Position numbers and translations under genes: made by a program | Shown: positions 23,938-32,862 of the stretch, in pieces | Numbering within the stretch: the stretch's first letter is position 1 | How the letters are laid out: the number at the start of each line of letters is the position of its first letter | NCBI RefSeq assembly: GCF_019375475.1 | Contig: NZ_JAHXGQ010000003.1 | Coordinates: forward strand, 806,001 to 870,000 | From: Saccharothrix obliqua | Lineage (GTDB): Bacteria > Actinomycetota > Actinomycetes > Mycobacteriales > Pseudonocardiaceae | Reading direction: 5' to 3' | DNA length: 64,000 nt | Notes under the pieces: model-generated | What the model was told of the DNA's origin: nothing | Databases searched by the model: none | What the model saw: only the letters and a program-made list of their open reading frames with translations

Positions 23938-26568
23938 ATGGGCATCGAGACCATCAGGATCCACCCCGGTATCGGGGTGGCGCGGGTGGGCAACAGCCCG
24001 GAGCACTTCATCGGCCCCGAACACCCGGACCAACCGCCACCGGAGTCGTTCAAGGACGACAAGGGCCGGGTGCGCGGGCAGGGCGCGCGGTTCCGGCTGA
24101 TGGGCTACGACGCGGCCGGCCGGTTCGTGCGGGAGGTCACGGCCGCGGACGCCCGGATCACGTGGCGGGTGCGGCTGGGCAACGCCAAGGCCGCCGACCA
24201 CCGGGTCAACCCGGAGGAGAGCTACCGGGACATGTACCTCCACGGTGACGCCGCCCTGACCGTGTCCGGTTCGGACGGTGTGCCCGCGCCGGCCGCGCTG
24301 GGCGGGCGGATCACGTTCCGGAGCGGGGTGGCCACGCCGAAGGGCTTCGACGTCCGGTTGGGCGAGCTGCGCCCGGACGTGGCGCGGGGTCGGCCGACCG
24401 GGCGGCTGGTCGTGCTCGGCGGTGCGGGGCGCGCCGGGTGCCGGTTCCCGGCCGTGGACAACCAGAACTGCGGTGGCGTGCGGAACCCCGGCTGGTTCGA
24501 CGACACGTCCGACGGGCCGGTCGGCGCCACGGTCGTGCTGGACGACGGGATAGTCGAGGCCGTCGGCGCGTGGGTGGTGGTCGCGCCGCCCTGCTACGCG
24601 CCGCACTTCCGCGACGTCGTCACGCTGGGGGACCGGTTGCTGGAGCTGGCGGTGGCGCACGGCTGGGTCGGGGTGGACGAGGACTGGCCGCTGGTGGACG
24701 GGGTGCGCGTGCCCTCCTACGTCCGCCACGTCGACCCCGTGCTGCGTGCGGTGGAGGCGGTGCGCTACGTCAACCACGCCGCACCTCTCGCCGAGCACGA
24801 GTGGCGACATCCCGTTACCGGGGACGAGGAACGCGCCGCCGTCTTCCGCCTGCTCATGGATTCGGTGACGTTGACCGGGCCGCAGCGGACCGTGCTGGCG
24901 GAGTGGGCGCGGGGTCGGTTCTCGCGGGACCGGCCGCCGACCGCCCCGGCTCCCGCGGACGTCGACCACGCGGCCCTGGCGGGCATGTCGGGCGCGGCGT
25001 TCCGGCCGGGCGTGGAGGTCGGGGAAGCGGTCCTGGACCCCACCCGCTACTACGGCTCGGACGAGCCCTCGGACCCGTTGCGCCTGCGTCACGACCGCAA
25101 CCGGCCCGGTGCGTTGACCGAGGGCCTGGGCCTGCCGTGGCAGGCGGCGTTCCGGATCTGCGGCGACCTGTGGTGGCCCGTCACGCGACCCGACCACGTG
25201 CTGCACCCGGAGACCTCGGCCTACCAGGCGTGGGACCGGTCCGTCGGCGACAACGCGGCGATGGTCGCGCACTGGCACCGGGGCGGGTTCGTGGTCCCGG
25301 ACGGGCCGCGGTACGTCGAGCGGGAACGCGACCCGGTGGCCGTCGTGACACCGCGTCGGCCGCAGGTGTTCCTCCACCACGACGCGGGGCAGATGGCGTT
25401 CGACGTCACCTCCCCGGAGGAGATCACGCTGGTCGTCCACCCGTCGCCGGACGGGCAGCTCACCGTGCGGCCCGCGGCGGCGGTGGTGCCGCCGACCGGG
25501 GAGGACCGGGTGCGCACCGTGTGGTTCGGCGTGGAGGGCAGGCTGGCCGAGCTGGTGCCGCGCACGGTCGAGGTCGCGTGCCCGCGGCTGGGCGAGGCGT
25601 GGCACGTCCAGGTGGTCGCCGCGCTGCCGGGCCTGGACGACCTGCCCGACCCGCTGCCGGACGCGCCGGGCACCGCGCCGGTGCTGACCACGGAGGTGGC
25701 GGTGGTGCCGGGAACCGTGCTGCGGGTGCCGTTCCAGGCGACCGAGGTGGACACCGGGCTGGAGGTCGCGCTGGTGGGCGGCGACCCGAGGAGCGTGCAC
25801 CTGCTGCTGCAAAGCCCCACCGGCGCGCTCATCGGGCCGGAGACGGAGGGGGCGCACTGGGAGGCGCGTGGCGGTCGGCAGGTCTACCGCTTCCCGCTGC
25901 CCGCGCGGCTGCGCCCGGACCGCGCCGAGGGGCCCGGCACGTGGCACGTGCTGGTCGACGCCGAGCAGGCGAGGGAGGCGGCGCCCTGCGCCCTGGCCGT
26001 CCGCGTCCGGTCCGCGATCGACCTGGACGTGGAGCGGTCGGCGGGGCGGCTGGTGGTGAGGCCGCGTGGACCGGTCGCCGTCCAGGTGTGGGCGGAGTTC
26101 ACCGGTGCGGACGGCGAGGTGCGCCGGGCGGAGTTCGCCGGTGACGGCGAGGTGGACCTCGCCGGTGCCGGTGCGGGCCGGGTCCGGCTCGAACCGGGTG
26201 GCGCGGATCTGCCCGGAGTCGCGGACTCCGCCGGTGTCGTGGGGGAGGAGGGCCGTGTCGTGCCCGCGAACACCGGCCCGCTGCGTGCGGACCTGCCACC
26301 GGGCAGCGGTGGTGTGCGGGTGCTGGCGCGCGGCACCAGCCCGCTGGGGTACCCGTTCCAGCGCGAGTACCGGCTGGCGGACGCCGACGTGCCGACCCGA
26401 CCGGTGGTGGACCTGGCGACCACGGCGTCCGTCCAGTTGGACACCGCGCTCGACGAGGCGGTCACCATCCCCGTCCGGCCGGCTGTCCTGCCGGGTGACC
26501 GCCCGGGCGCGGCGGCCGACCAGCCGAGCACGGCGGCCGACCGGCCGACCGCCTCGGACGACCGGTGA
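23938..26568 (+). CDS. LodA-like quinocofactor (CTQ) amine/amino-acid oxidase with C-terminal extension
   Basis: 876 aa from ATG 23938 (GGAGG five nt upstream). The N-terminus IRIHPGIGVARVGNSPEHFI and the motif LPWQAAFRICGDLWWPVTRP are hallmarks of the LodA/GoxA family, whose members oxidise lysine epsilon-amines, glycine or related amines using a cysteine-tryptophylquinone built from the chain itself. Cys408 is the probable cofactor Cys; the partner Trp is likely downstream (Trp446 in HWHRGGF is a candidate). LodA proteins are about 700 aa; here roughly 250 extra C-terminal residues look like beta-sandwich domains of unknown role. The stop overlaps the flavoprotein start (GTGA), matching the lodAB pair. 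Substrate unknown. Confidence 0.85.
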   Translation: MGIETIRIHPGIGVARVGNSPEHFIGPEHPDQPPPESFKDDKGRVRGQGARFRLMGYDAAGRFVREVTAADARITWRVRLGNAKAADHRVNPEESYRDMYLHGDAALTVSGSDGVPAPAALGGRITFRSGVATPKGFDVRLGELRPDVARGRPTGRLVVLGGAGRAGCRFPAVDNQNCGGVRNPGWFDDTSDGPVGATVVLDDGIVEAVGAWVVVAPPCYAPHFRDVVTLGDRLLELAVAHGWVGVDEDWPLVDGVRVPSYVRHVDPVLRAVEAVRYVNHAAPLAEHEWRHPVTGDEERAAVFRLLMDSVTLTGPQRTVLAEWARGRFSRDRPPTAPAPADVDHAALAGMSGAAFRPGVEVGEAVLDPTRYYGSDEPSDPLRLRHDRNRPGALTEGLGLPWQAAFRICGDLWWPVTRPDHVLHPETSAYQAWDRSVGDNAAMVAHWHRGGFVVPDGPRYVERERDPVAVVTPRRPQVFLHHDAGQMAFDVTSPEEITLVVHPSPDGQLTVRPAAAVVPPTGEDRVRTVWFGVEGRLAELVPRTVEVACPRLGEAWHVQVVAALPGLDDLPDPLPDAPGTAPVLTTEVAVVPGTVLRVPFQATEVDTGLEVALVGGDPRSVHLLLQSPTGALIGPETEGAHWEARGGRQVYRFPLPARLRPDRAEGPGTWHVLVDAEQAREAAPCALAVRVRSAIDLDVERSAGRLVVRPRGPVAVQVWAEFTGADGEVRRAEFAGDGEVDLAGAGAGRVRLEPGGADLPGVADSAGVVGEEGRVVPANTGPLRADLPPGSGGVRVLARGTSPLGYPFQREYRLADADVPTRPVVDLATTASVQLDTALDEAVTIPVRPAVLPGDRPGAAADQPSTAADRPTASDDR

Positions 26569-27662
26569 ACGGCGTGGTGTGCCGCCCGGTCGACGTGGTG
26601 GTGGCCGGGGCGGGACCGGCCGGGTCCGCCGCCGCCCTGGCGCTGGCGCGTGCCGGTCACCGCGTCCTGCTCGCCGAGGCGAGCCGCTTCGACCGGCCGC
26701 GGTTGGGTGAGACGTTGTCGCCGTTCGCGGTGGCGCTGCTGGACGACCTCGCGCTGCCGCGGACCGGTGTGCCGCAGTGGGGTTTCGCGTCGGCGTGGGG
26801 TTCGGCGGAACTGGCCGAGTCCTCGTTCGTGTGGTCGCCGTTCGGCGGTGGCGAGCACGTCGACCGCCGCGCCTTCGACGTGGCCCTGGCGGGTGCGGCG
26901 TGTGACGCGGGCGCGCGGCTCGTGCCGGGCTGCCCGGTCACCGCCGCCGAACCGGCCGGTGACGGCTGGCGGGTCGCGGTGGGTGGCCGGGCGGTGCGTG
27001 CGCGGGCGGTGGTCGACGCGACCGGTCGCGCCGCCGCCGTGGCCCGCCGCCTGGGCGCGAGGTGGGTGCGGCTGGACCGGCTGGTGGGTGTCGCCGCGTT
27101 CTTCCACGAAGGCGTGGTGGACGGCGGGATCGGGCTCCTGGAGGCGGTTCCGGACGGCTGGTGGTACACCGCGCCCGTGCCGCCGGAGCGGCGGGCCGTC
27201 ACGTTCATCACCGACGTGGACCTGTGCCGCCGCCACCGCTACCACGAAACCGGGACCTGGCGGCAGGCGCTCGCCGGCACGCGGTACGTCGCCGCCCACG
27301 CGACGGGCCCGCCGACCGGTCCGCTCACCCTCGGCTCGGCCGCGTCGGGTGCGTTGCGCGGACCGGCCGCGCCGGGCCGGTGGCTGGCCGTCGGTGACGC
27401 CGCGCTGGCCGTGGACCCGTTGTCCGGCAGCGGGATCGCGCGTGCGTTGAGCACCGGGTACGCGGGCGGCGAGGCGATGGCGCACTGGCTGGCGGGCGAT
27501 CGCGGCCCAGCCGTCGCCCACGAGGCGCGGCTGGCGTGCGACCTGCACGACTACCTGCGCAACCGGGTCGACCACTACCGCCGCGAGCAGCGCTGGCCGA
27601 CCAGCCCGTTCTGGGTGCGGCGGCACCGGTCGGCACCGCGCGCGGCGGTGCCGGTGCGGTGA
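26565..27662 (+). CDS. LodB-like FAD protein for quinocofactor maturation
   Basis: 365 aa. It has an FAD-binding N-terminus (VVVAGAGPAGSAAALALARAG), a mid-chain VDATGRAA and a late GDAALAVDPLSGSGIARAL, the p-hydroxybenzoate hydroxylase fold. In lodAB pairs this flavoprotein installs the tryptophylquinone in the partner oxidase. The GTG start overlaps the oxidase stop, so the two are made in step. Stops of this gene and the converging YcaO gene are only 8 bp apart. Confidence 0.85.
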   Translation: MNGVVCRPVDVVVAGAGPAGSAAALALARAGHRVLLAEASRFDRPRLGETLSPFAVALLDDLALPRTGVPQWGFASAWGSAELAESSFVWSPFGGGEHVDRRAFDVALAGAACDAGARLVPGCPVTAAEPAGDGWRVAVGGRAVRARAVVDATGRAAAVARRLGARWVRLDRLVGVAAFFHEGVVDGGIGLLEAVPDGWWYTAPVPPERRAVTFITDVDLCRRHRYHETGTWRQALAGTRYVAAHATGPPTGPLTLGSAASGALRGPAAPGRWLAVGDAALAVDPLSGSGIARALSTGYAGGEAMAHWLAGDRGPAVAHEARLACDLHDYLRNRVDHYRREQRWPTSPFWVRRHRSAPRAAVPVR

Positions 27663-27670
27663 CACCCGGT

Positions 27671-28960
27671 TCAGACCGGCGTCGCGACGGCCTGGTCCGC
27701 GGTTTCGGTGCGGGCCGCGGCGAGGCCGCGCGGACCCGGCAGGACCAGCGCGCCGTCCGTGACGAGCGTGAAGCGCTCCAGGCCGGGGACGAACACGTTG
27801 ACCACGGCGAGGTTCGCCGTGGTGTGGTGGTTCCTGATGTGGACGGCGAAACCACTCCGGTGCAGCGTGGTGATCAGCCGTTCCGCGTGCTCACGCGGCG
27901 AACCCGGCGCGGGTGCGTCCTCGAACGGCGTGAACCGCGCGGTGCGCAGCGCTTCGGTGAAATCGGCCAGCCGGCAGCGGTGCAGCGCCGGGTAGCCGGT
28001 CGTCCGGTCGCGGCGGGGCGGGGTGTCGTCGTCATCCCCGGCCATGGTGGTGTGGATCTGGATCAGCTCGGTGATGGCGCGGTTCAGCGCGTACCGGCGG
28101 GACAACGACGCGCCGCAGCCCCGGACGCGGGCCGGCTGCCCGGCCGGTGGCGGCAGGAAGGCCCAGTAGGCGGGCACGCCCAGGTCCGTGGTCATGTCGA
28201 TCAGCCGCACCTCGCCACCGGTCAGGGCCTTCGCCCTCTCCCACAGCAGCGCCAGGTCCTCGGGCAGGGTGGCGGGGTCGACGGCGGTCAGCCGCGCGGG
28301 CGGTGACTTGAGGAAGGTCCTGGCCAGCAGCAGGGACATCGCGTCCCGCTCGACGGTCTCGTTGAGGCCGTGCACCAGCGCCTCGGTCGGGTCGGAACCG
28401 GCGGCCCAGCCGTTGTTCATCGAGTACCGCCGCAGCCAGTTGTACCGGTAGGGGTCGCCCACCAGGTAACGCAGTTCCTCCGCGTTCATGCGGAGGTACT
28501 GGGGCACCGAGAGCGCGACCGGCACGGCGACCTCGCTCCCGTCGAGCGCCGACCGGTAGGTGAAGCAGGCGATCGGGTCGTCCGGGCCGTCGACCAGCAG
28601 CGCGACCGCCGCGTCGCGGATCAGGTGCCGCTGCGCCGCCACCTCGTGCGCCGACCGCAGGACGATGTCGTGCTCGGACAACGTGCTCGCGCCGCTCAGC
28701 CGGTGTTCCAGCGCCTCGAACAACGCGCCCACCTTGGCTTCGGCGGTCGTGCCCTTGCCGAGCCCGATGCCGTCCAGCACCACCACGCCGTCCCGCCGCA
28801 GCTCGCACCGCCACGTGGACGCCGCGTCCTCGAGCAGCGGTGTCAGCACGACGTCCAGGTGGAGTTCCGCCGCGGCGGCCAGGCCGCGCGACAGGGCTCG
28901 GTCCAACGCGATCGTCCGCTCACCGAACTGGTGCGCCTGCTCGGGTGTCGCTGCGTGCAT
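27671..28960 (-). CDS. YcaO-domain enzyme of a putative RiPP locus
   Basis: 429 aa from ATG 28960 (CAGGAG 5 nt upstream). The YcaO ATP-binding elements are present: AKVGALFEALEHRLSG, NNGWAAGSDPTEALVHGLNE with the following TVERDAMSL, and a late ALNRAITELIQIH. YcaO proteins activate backbone amides with ATP to make azolines, thioamides or amidines. No E1-like/ocin-ThiF partner, TfuA or dehydrogenase is nearby, so it would act alone, as the YcaOs of bottromycin-type pathways do. The gene follows a 35-residue acidic peptide gene and a strong hairpin, as in RiPP operons. It is not the RimO-associated E. coli type. Confidence 0.85.
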   Translation of the reverse strand: MHAATPEQAHQFGERTIALDRALSRGLAAAAELHLDVVLTPLLEDAASTWRCELRRDGVVVLDGIGLGKGTTAEAKVGALFEALEHRLSGASTLSEHDIVLRSAHEVAAQRHLIRDAAVALLVDGPDDPIACFTYRSALDGSEVAVPVALSVPQYLRMNAEELRYLVGDPYRYNWLRRYSMNNGWAAGSDPTEALVHGLNETVERDAMSLLLARTFLKSPPARLTAVDPATLPEDLALLWERAKALTGGEVRLIDMTTDLGVPAYWAFLPPPAGQPARVRGCGASLSRRYALNRAITELIQIHTTMAGDDDDTPPRRDRTTGYPALHRCRLADFTEALRTARFTPFEDAPAPGSPREHAERLITTLHRSGFAVHIRNHHTTANLAVVNVFVPGLERFTLVTDGALVLPGPRGLAAARTETADQAVATPV

Positions 28961-28991
28961 CAAGGCTCCTGGGGTTCGGTGGGAGGGCTTG

Positions 28992-29034
28992 CGGTGTGGT
29001 GCCCGCGAAGCACTGCCTCGCGGGCACCACACCG
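28992..29034 (-). promoter_or_regulatory. Long perfect hairpin between peptide gene and YcaO gene
   Basis: Arms of 17 bp (28992-29008 and 29018-29034) pair without a mismatch around a 9-nt loop. On the minus strand it follows the stop of the small peptide (29052) and precedes the YcaO start (28960). It is laid out like the hairpin of the lasso locus and would allow a high precursor-to-enzyme ratio through partial termination or mRNA protection. No T run follows. Confidence 0.7.
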
Positions 29035-29051
29035 AGCGCGGTTACCAGTTC

Positions 29052-29159
29052 TCACCGGCGTTCGCGGCACAACTCGTCGATGGCCTGGGTCTCCCTGAGC
29101 GACAGGTCGTTGTCGTCGTCCTCTTCTTCGCCCGCGAGCCAGTCGGCGTCATTACCCAT
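29052..29159 (-). CDS. 35-aa acidic peptide, candidate YcaO substrate
   Basis: ATG preceded by GGAGGAG at ideal distance. The peptide starts MGNDADWLAGEEEDDDNDLS and ends with a Glu/Arg-rich stretch: Ser20 and Thr24 are followed by the single Cys31 in ELCRERR-COOH. The strongly acidic front half resembles a leader. Potential YcaO targets are Cys31, Ser20, Thr24 or a backbone amide near the C-terminus. Support: excellent ribosome site, a 17-bp hairpin behind it, and the YcaO gene as next gene on the same strand. I know no family for it; it could also be a non-modified regulatory peptide. Confidence 0.65.
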   Translation of the reverse strand: MGNDADWLAGEEEDDDNDLSLRETQAIDELCRERR

Positions 29160-29229
29160 GATCTACTCCTCCGAAGTGGTGTACTTCTCGGACCAGTGGC
29201 GGATCACCGCCGGAACCCATCGTCCTTGT

Positions 29230-29244
29230 CCTTGCGCCGCAAGG
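29230..29244. promoter_or_regulatory. 15-bp palindrome upstream of peptide/YcaO genes
   Basis: CCTTGCGCCGCAAGG is a perfect palindrome about 70 bp upstream of the peptide start codon, within the 384-bp spacer between the divergent peptide and caspase-like genes. Its position suits an operator. I see nothing else in this spacer beyond a short GGCGG/CCGCC repeat nearer the gene. Confidence 0.35.
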
Positions 29245-29543
29245 GAAATCGTCGGGGAGGTATTCACCCGGGCCGGCACACGTCCGAGGTGGGTGACCCC
29301 GGGGATCGGCTACCGAACGTCGCATTGGGACCACAAGGGTGATGTCCCCGACGACACCGGCCGCGTGGTCGTGTACTGAATCGCCCGGCTCCCGGGCGGA
29401 AGCGCACCCCTACATCCCGTCGGGCGGTGCGCGCATCGCCGTGCGGGCCGGACGCGGTGGTGGTTGGGCCAGGTGGGTGAAGGGCTTGGTCGCGGAGCGC
29501 TGGTGTGCATACCTTCGAGCGGGTGGACCGGGAGGGGGTCGGT

Positions 29544-30875
29544 GTGCTGGCCGTGCTCATGGGCGGTTACCGCGGCACCGCGCTGCCCGACGTGGTCGCC
29601 GCCCGGCACAGCGTCCAGGCGTTGCGCGGGGTGTTGACCGGTCGACCCGGCACCCGCGTCGAGGTGCCGGCGGCCGGTCCGCGGTCCGCGGGTGCGATCG
29701 CCGCGTTGCTCGGGGAACCCGCCGACCGCCTGCTCCTCTACTACGCGGGCCACGCGCGGTTGACCGACGACGGGGACGTGCTGCTGGGTCTGCCGGACAG
29801 CGACCCGGACGACGTTTCCACCTGGCTGCGGTTCGCCGACGTCCGCGCGTCGGTGCGCGCGCACGGCGCGCCCGGGAAAGTCGTTGTCCTGGACTGCTGT
29901 TTCACCGACGGCGCGGACAACGCGGACAGCGTGGACGACCTCGCCGACCGCGTCGAGCGGGCCACCCGGGTGGACGGGGCGCGCACGCTGGTGTTCTGCC
30001 TGGCCAGCCGGGAGGCCGTGTACGACGATCGCGCCAACGGCCTGACGTACCTGGGGCACGCCCTCGTCCGCGCCTTGTCCCGGGGTGCGGACGTGACCGC
30101 CGCCGCCGACGACCCCGGGCTGCGCGGGGTGCACGCGGGCCGATTACGGCCGACTCCTGCCGTCGAGCCGGTGGCGACCGCCGAGCCGAATCCCGCGGTG
30201 GAGGGGGAAACCGTTGCCGCGCGGGACGTCGAGCCGGTGCGCTTCCGGGTTTCGGTGCCGCGTTCGGTCGTCGTGTACGACAGGGTCGCCCTCGTGGCGG
30301 TCGCGGCGATGACCGTGTGGATCGGCTCGGTGCTCGGCGTCGACGTCTGGGCGTTCGCGATGATGACGCTCGTGGCGGCGCGGATGATGGAATCCGAGGT
30401 CCACGTCCCGTGGTGGAGGTGGGTGCGGGTCGGCGACGAGCTGACCCTGCACCGGGGGCGTGGCGTGGCGGCGTTCGTGAAACGGGGCCTGAAGAAGGAG
30501 TTGTCGCTCGACTGGCGGCACGCCGGTGTGGAACGCGTGGTGGTCGGCCGGGTCGGGAGCCGGTCGCGGGTGAACCTGCACGTGTCGCCGGACGCGGCGG
30601 CCCGGCTGTGGAACGTCGTCCCGTTCACCGGTTTCGGCGGCTACCGGTACGGCTTGTTCGCGCACGGCGCGCGTGGTCTCGCCTGGCCGCTCGGCGACGT
30701 GCACGCACCGGCCGAGGAGGTGGCGGAGGCGTTCCGGGCCGCCGTTCCGGCCGGTGTGGACGTGGCGGTGGTCCTCAACGCCGAACCGCCGTACCGCCGC
30801 GCCCGGCGGTGGGTGCTGGTGTTCTACCTGCTGTTCTTCGGTTCCCTGTTGCTGGGGGTCTCCGTCGTCGGATGA
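29544..30875 (+). CDS. Membrane-anchored caspase-like (C14) protein
   Basis: 443 aa from GTG 29544, which follows GGAGGGGG by 5 nt; GTG 29505 is the longer alternative. Residues about 1-195 read as a caspase-like peptidase domain: catalytic His70 in LLLYYAGHARL and the Asp117-Cys118-Cys119 element in VVVLDCCFTD. The rest has two hydrophobic helices at about 245-275, a domain with the pattern of a PH-like beta barrel, and a final membrane helix. Prokaryotic metacaspase-like proteins act in stress, cell death or defence signalling. Its last 101 bp are antisense to the end of the converging TIR-like gene. Confidence 0.75.
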   Translation: MLAVLMGGYRGTALPDVVAARHSVQALRGVLTGRPGTRVEVPAAGPRSAGAIAALLGEPADRLLLYYAGHARLTDDGDVLLGLPDSDPDDVSTWLRFADVRASVRAHGAPGKVVVLDCCFTDGADNADSVDDLADRVERATRVDGARTLVFCLASREAVYDDRANGLTYLGHALVRALSRGADVTAAADDPGLRGVHAGRLRPTPAVEPVATAEPNPAVEGETVAARDVEPVRFRVSVPRSVVVYDRVALVAVAAMTVWIGSVLGVDVWAFAMMTLVAARMMESEVHVPWWRWVRVGDELTLHRGRGVAAFVKRGLKKELSLDWRHAGVERVVVGRVGSRSRVNLHVSPDAAARLWNVVPFTGFGGYRYGLFAHGARGLAWPLGDVHAPAEEVAEAFRAAVPAGVDVAVVLNAEPPYRRARRWVLVFYLLFFGSLLLGVSVVG

Positions 30876-32844
30876 GCCGCAGCCGGGGCGCGGCGGCCAC
30901 CCGTCCGGCTACCCGCACCGCGAGGAAGACCGCGTCCACGAGGAGGACGACGATCGCGGCGAAGGCCATGCCCGCCAGGAAACCGGCGGGCACGGCGGCG
31001 ACGCGCACGGCCACCTGCTCCACCCACCCGGCGTCACCTAGTTCGATGCCCACCGCGGCCAGCAGCCCGGCGAACACGCCGAACCCCGCCATGGGACTCC
31101 ACAACGTCGTGCGCAACCGCCAGCGCGCGGACTTCCGCCGGGCCTCGACCCGTTCGGCGCGCAACGCGCCCGCGCGGACGAACGGGTGGACCGCGGGCGG
31201 CGGGTCGAAACCGGAGTCCTGGGCCAGGACCGCGGCGCGGACGGCGTCGAGCACCCGCGCGACGTGCTCGGCGTGGCCCGGGAAGTCCAGCGCCGCGGGT
31301 CCGACGTGGAGCGTCGCGTAGTCCGCGGTGACGGTCGCCGATGCCAGGTCCGCGTGGGGCAGCACGACAACGCCTCCCCGGTAGCGGATGTGCACGGCGC
31401 GGTCGGTGCACCAGGTGCGCGCGTCGCCGAAGTCGGACCGGGTGTCCAGCACGGCGATCACCGGGTCGGTCGCCCCGGCGACGACCTCGCCGTGCCGTCG
31501 GGGCAGCTCGGGCGCGACCCGCAACGTGGCGGGGAACGGTCCGGGCAGCGCACGCGGCAACGCCAGCAGGGCGTCGCGGATCGCGGTGGCCCGGTGCTCC
31601 AGGAACGTGTCCGAGCCCGCTGCCGCGCGGGTGAGCGCGTAGACCGGTGCGCCGTCCACCCGGAGCTGCACGTCGTCGCCGGTCACGAGCCGGGCGACCG
31701 GTCCGCGCGGACCCAGTCGGAACTCGTGCCCGACCCGCTTCCCGTCGACCAGGACGGCGGTTTTTCCCTTGCGGGACGGTCGGTACTCGACAACGTGCTC
31801 TTCCACGCCGTCACCGACGCGCACGACGAAGTCCACACCGCCCGTGCGGACCCGCTCCGCCCGCCACCGGCCGCGGGCGATGCGGACGGGCGGCACGGCG
31901 GGCTTGTCGCCGGGCGTCACCGGTACGGCGGGGCGCACCCGCCGCCACCGCCGGGGCTGCCGCACACCGGCCCGCTCGTACACCTCGGTCAGGGCACGGG
32001 AGAACACGCTCGCGACCCAGTTCCGCGCGCTGCCGGGGCCGTCGAGGTGGCGCAGGTGCGGCGTCCAGTCGGCGTCGAACCACACGGCCGCGCGGGTGTA
32101 GGCGTGCGCGGCGGCCGGCAGGGTCGGTGTCCGGGGCCGGTACTCGGGCAGGCCGCGCGGGAACCGGTCGCCGGTCGACGCGCGGAACGACTCGTACTGG
32201 GCGGCGTCCCGGCACACGACGAGCACCACGCGTTCCGGCGCGATCCGCGCGACCACCTGGTCCACCTCCCAGCGCAACCCGTCGCCGGGCCCGGCGGCCA
32301 GCAGCACCAGCCCGGCGCGGTCCAGGCCCGCGAGCACCTGCTCCCGCCACCGGTCGTCGGAGGAGAAGTGCCGCGCCGCACCGGCCGGCGGCAGCACGTC
32401 ACCGGGTTGGCCGAGCGCGACCACCCGCCCGAACGGCGCCAGCGCGGCGGCCAGCTGCTCCTCCTCGGTGCGCGTCGTGCCCCAGTAGTCGAGCAGCTGC
32501 TCACCGCGCTGCTGGGCGGAAAAACCCTCGTCGTCCACAAAGGACCTGAGGAACAACACCACTTCCCGGTCGGCCGGCAACGCGTCGAGCGAGCGCAGCA
32601 CCTCCGCCGCGTGCCGCCGCCCGCGCAGCACCGCGCGGCGACCGAACGCCAGCAGCACCACACCGCCCGCGGTGCACAGGATCGGCCGCAGCAGCGGGTA
32701 CGGCCCCGAACTCGCGCCGCCGTGGCCCACCAGCAGCAGCACCAGCCCGAGGACGAACGCGGGCCACCCGACCAGGCGCAGCAGCCGGGCGCGGGCGGGT
32801 GATTGCCGGACCCGCGTGGCCGGACGGGACGGACGATCCTCCAC
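30775..32844 (-). CDS. Membrane protein with TIR-like domain
   Basis: 689 aa from GTG 32844. N-terminal helices (residues about 20-65) are followed by a domain at about 85-230 with REVVLFLRSFVDDEGFSAQ, GRVVALGQPGDVLPP, AGLVLLAAGPGDGLRWEVDQ and ERVVLVVCR. These read as strands of a TIR-like/flavodoxin-type fold, without an assured NADase Glu. A middle portion of unknown type and two more helices (about 590-650) precede a very basic, Arg-rich tail. Similar proteins occur beside actinobacterial signalling genes. It converges on the caspase-like gene with a 101-bp overlap of coding ends. The domain call is by pattern only. Confidence 0.6.
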   Translation of the reverse strand: MEDRPSRPATRVRQSPARARLLRLVGWPAFVLGLVLLLVGHGGASSGPYPLLRPILCTAGGVVLLAFGRRAVLRGRRHAAEVLRSLDALPADREVVLFLRSFVDDEGFSAQQRGEQLLDYWGTTRTEEEQLAAALAPFGRVVALGQPGDVLPPAGAARHFSSDDRWREQVLAGLDRAGLVLLAAGPGDGLRWEVDQVVARIAPERVVLVVCRDAAQYESFRASTGDRFPRGLPEYRPRTPTLPAAAHAYTRAAVWFDADWTPHLRHLDGPGSARNWVASVFSRALTEVYERAGVRQPRRWRRVRPAVPVTPGDKPAVPPVRIARGRWRAERVRTGGVDFVVRVGDGVEEHVVEYRPSRKGKTAVLVDGKRVGHEFRLGPRGPVARLVTGDDVQLRVDGAPVYALTRAAAGSDTFLEHRATAIRDALLALPRALPGPFPATLRVAPELPRRHGEVVAGATDPVIAVLDTRSDFGDARTWCTDRAVHIRYRGGVVVLPHADLASATVTADYATLHVGPAALDFPGHAEHVARVLDAVRAAVLAQDSGFDPPPAVHPFVRAGALRAERVEARRKSARWRLRTTLWSPMAGFGVFAGLLAAVGIELGDAGWVEQVAVRVAAVPAGFLAGMAFAAIVVLLVDAVFLAVRVAGRVAAAPRLRLIRRRRPPATGNRRTAGRTPAPTAGRGGTAVRR

Positions 32845-32862
32845 TCGCGCCCCCGTGTCCCC

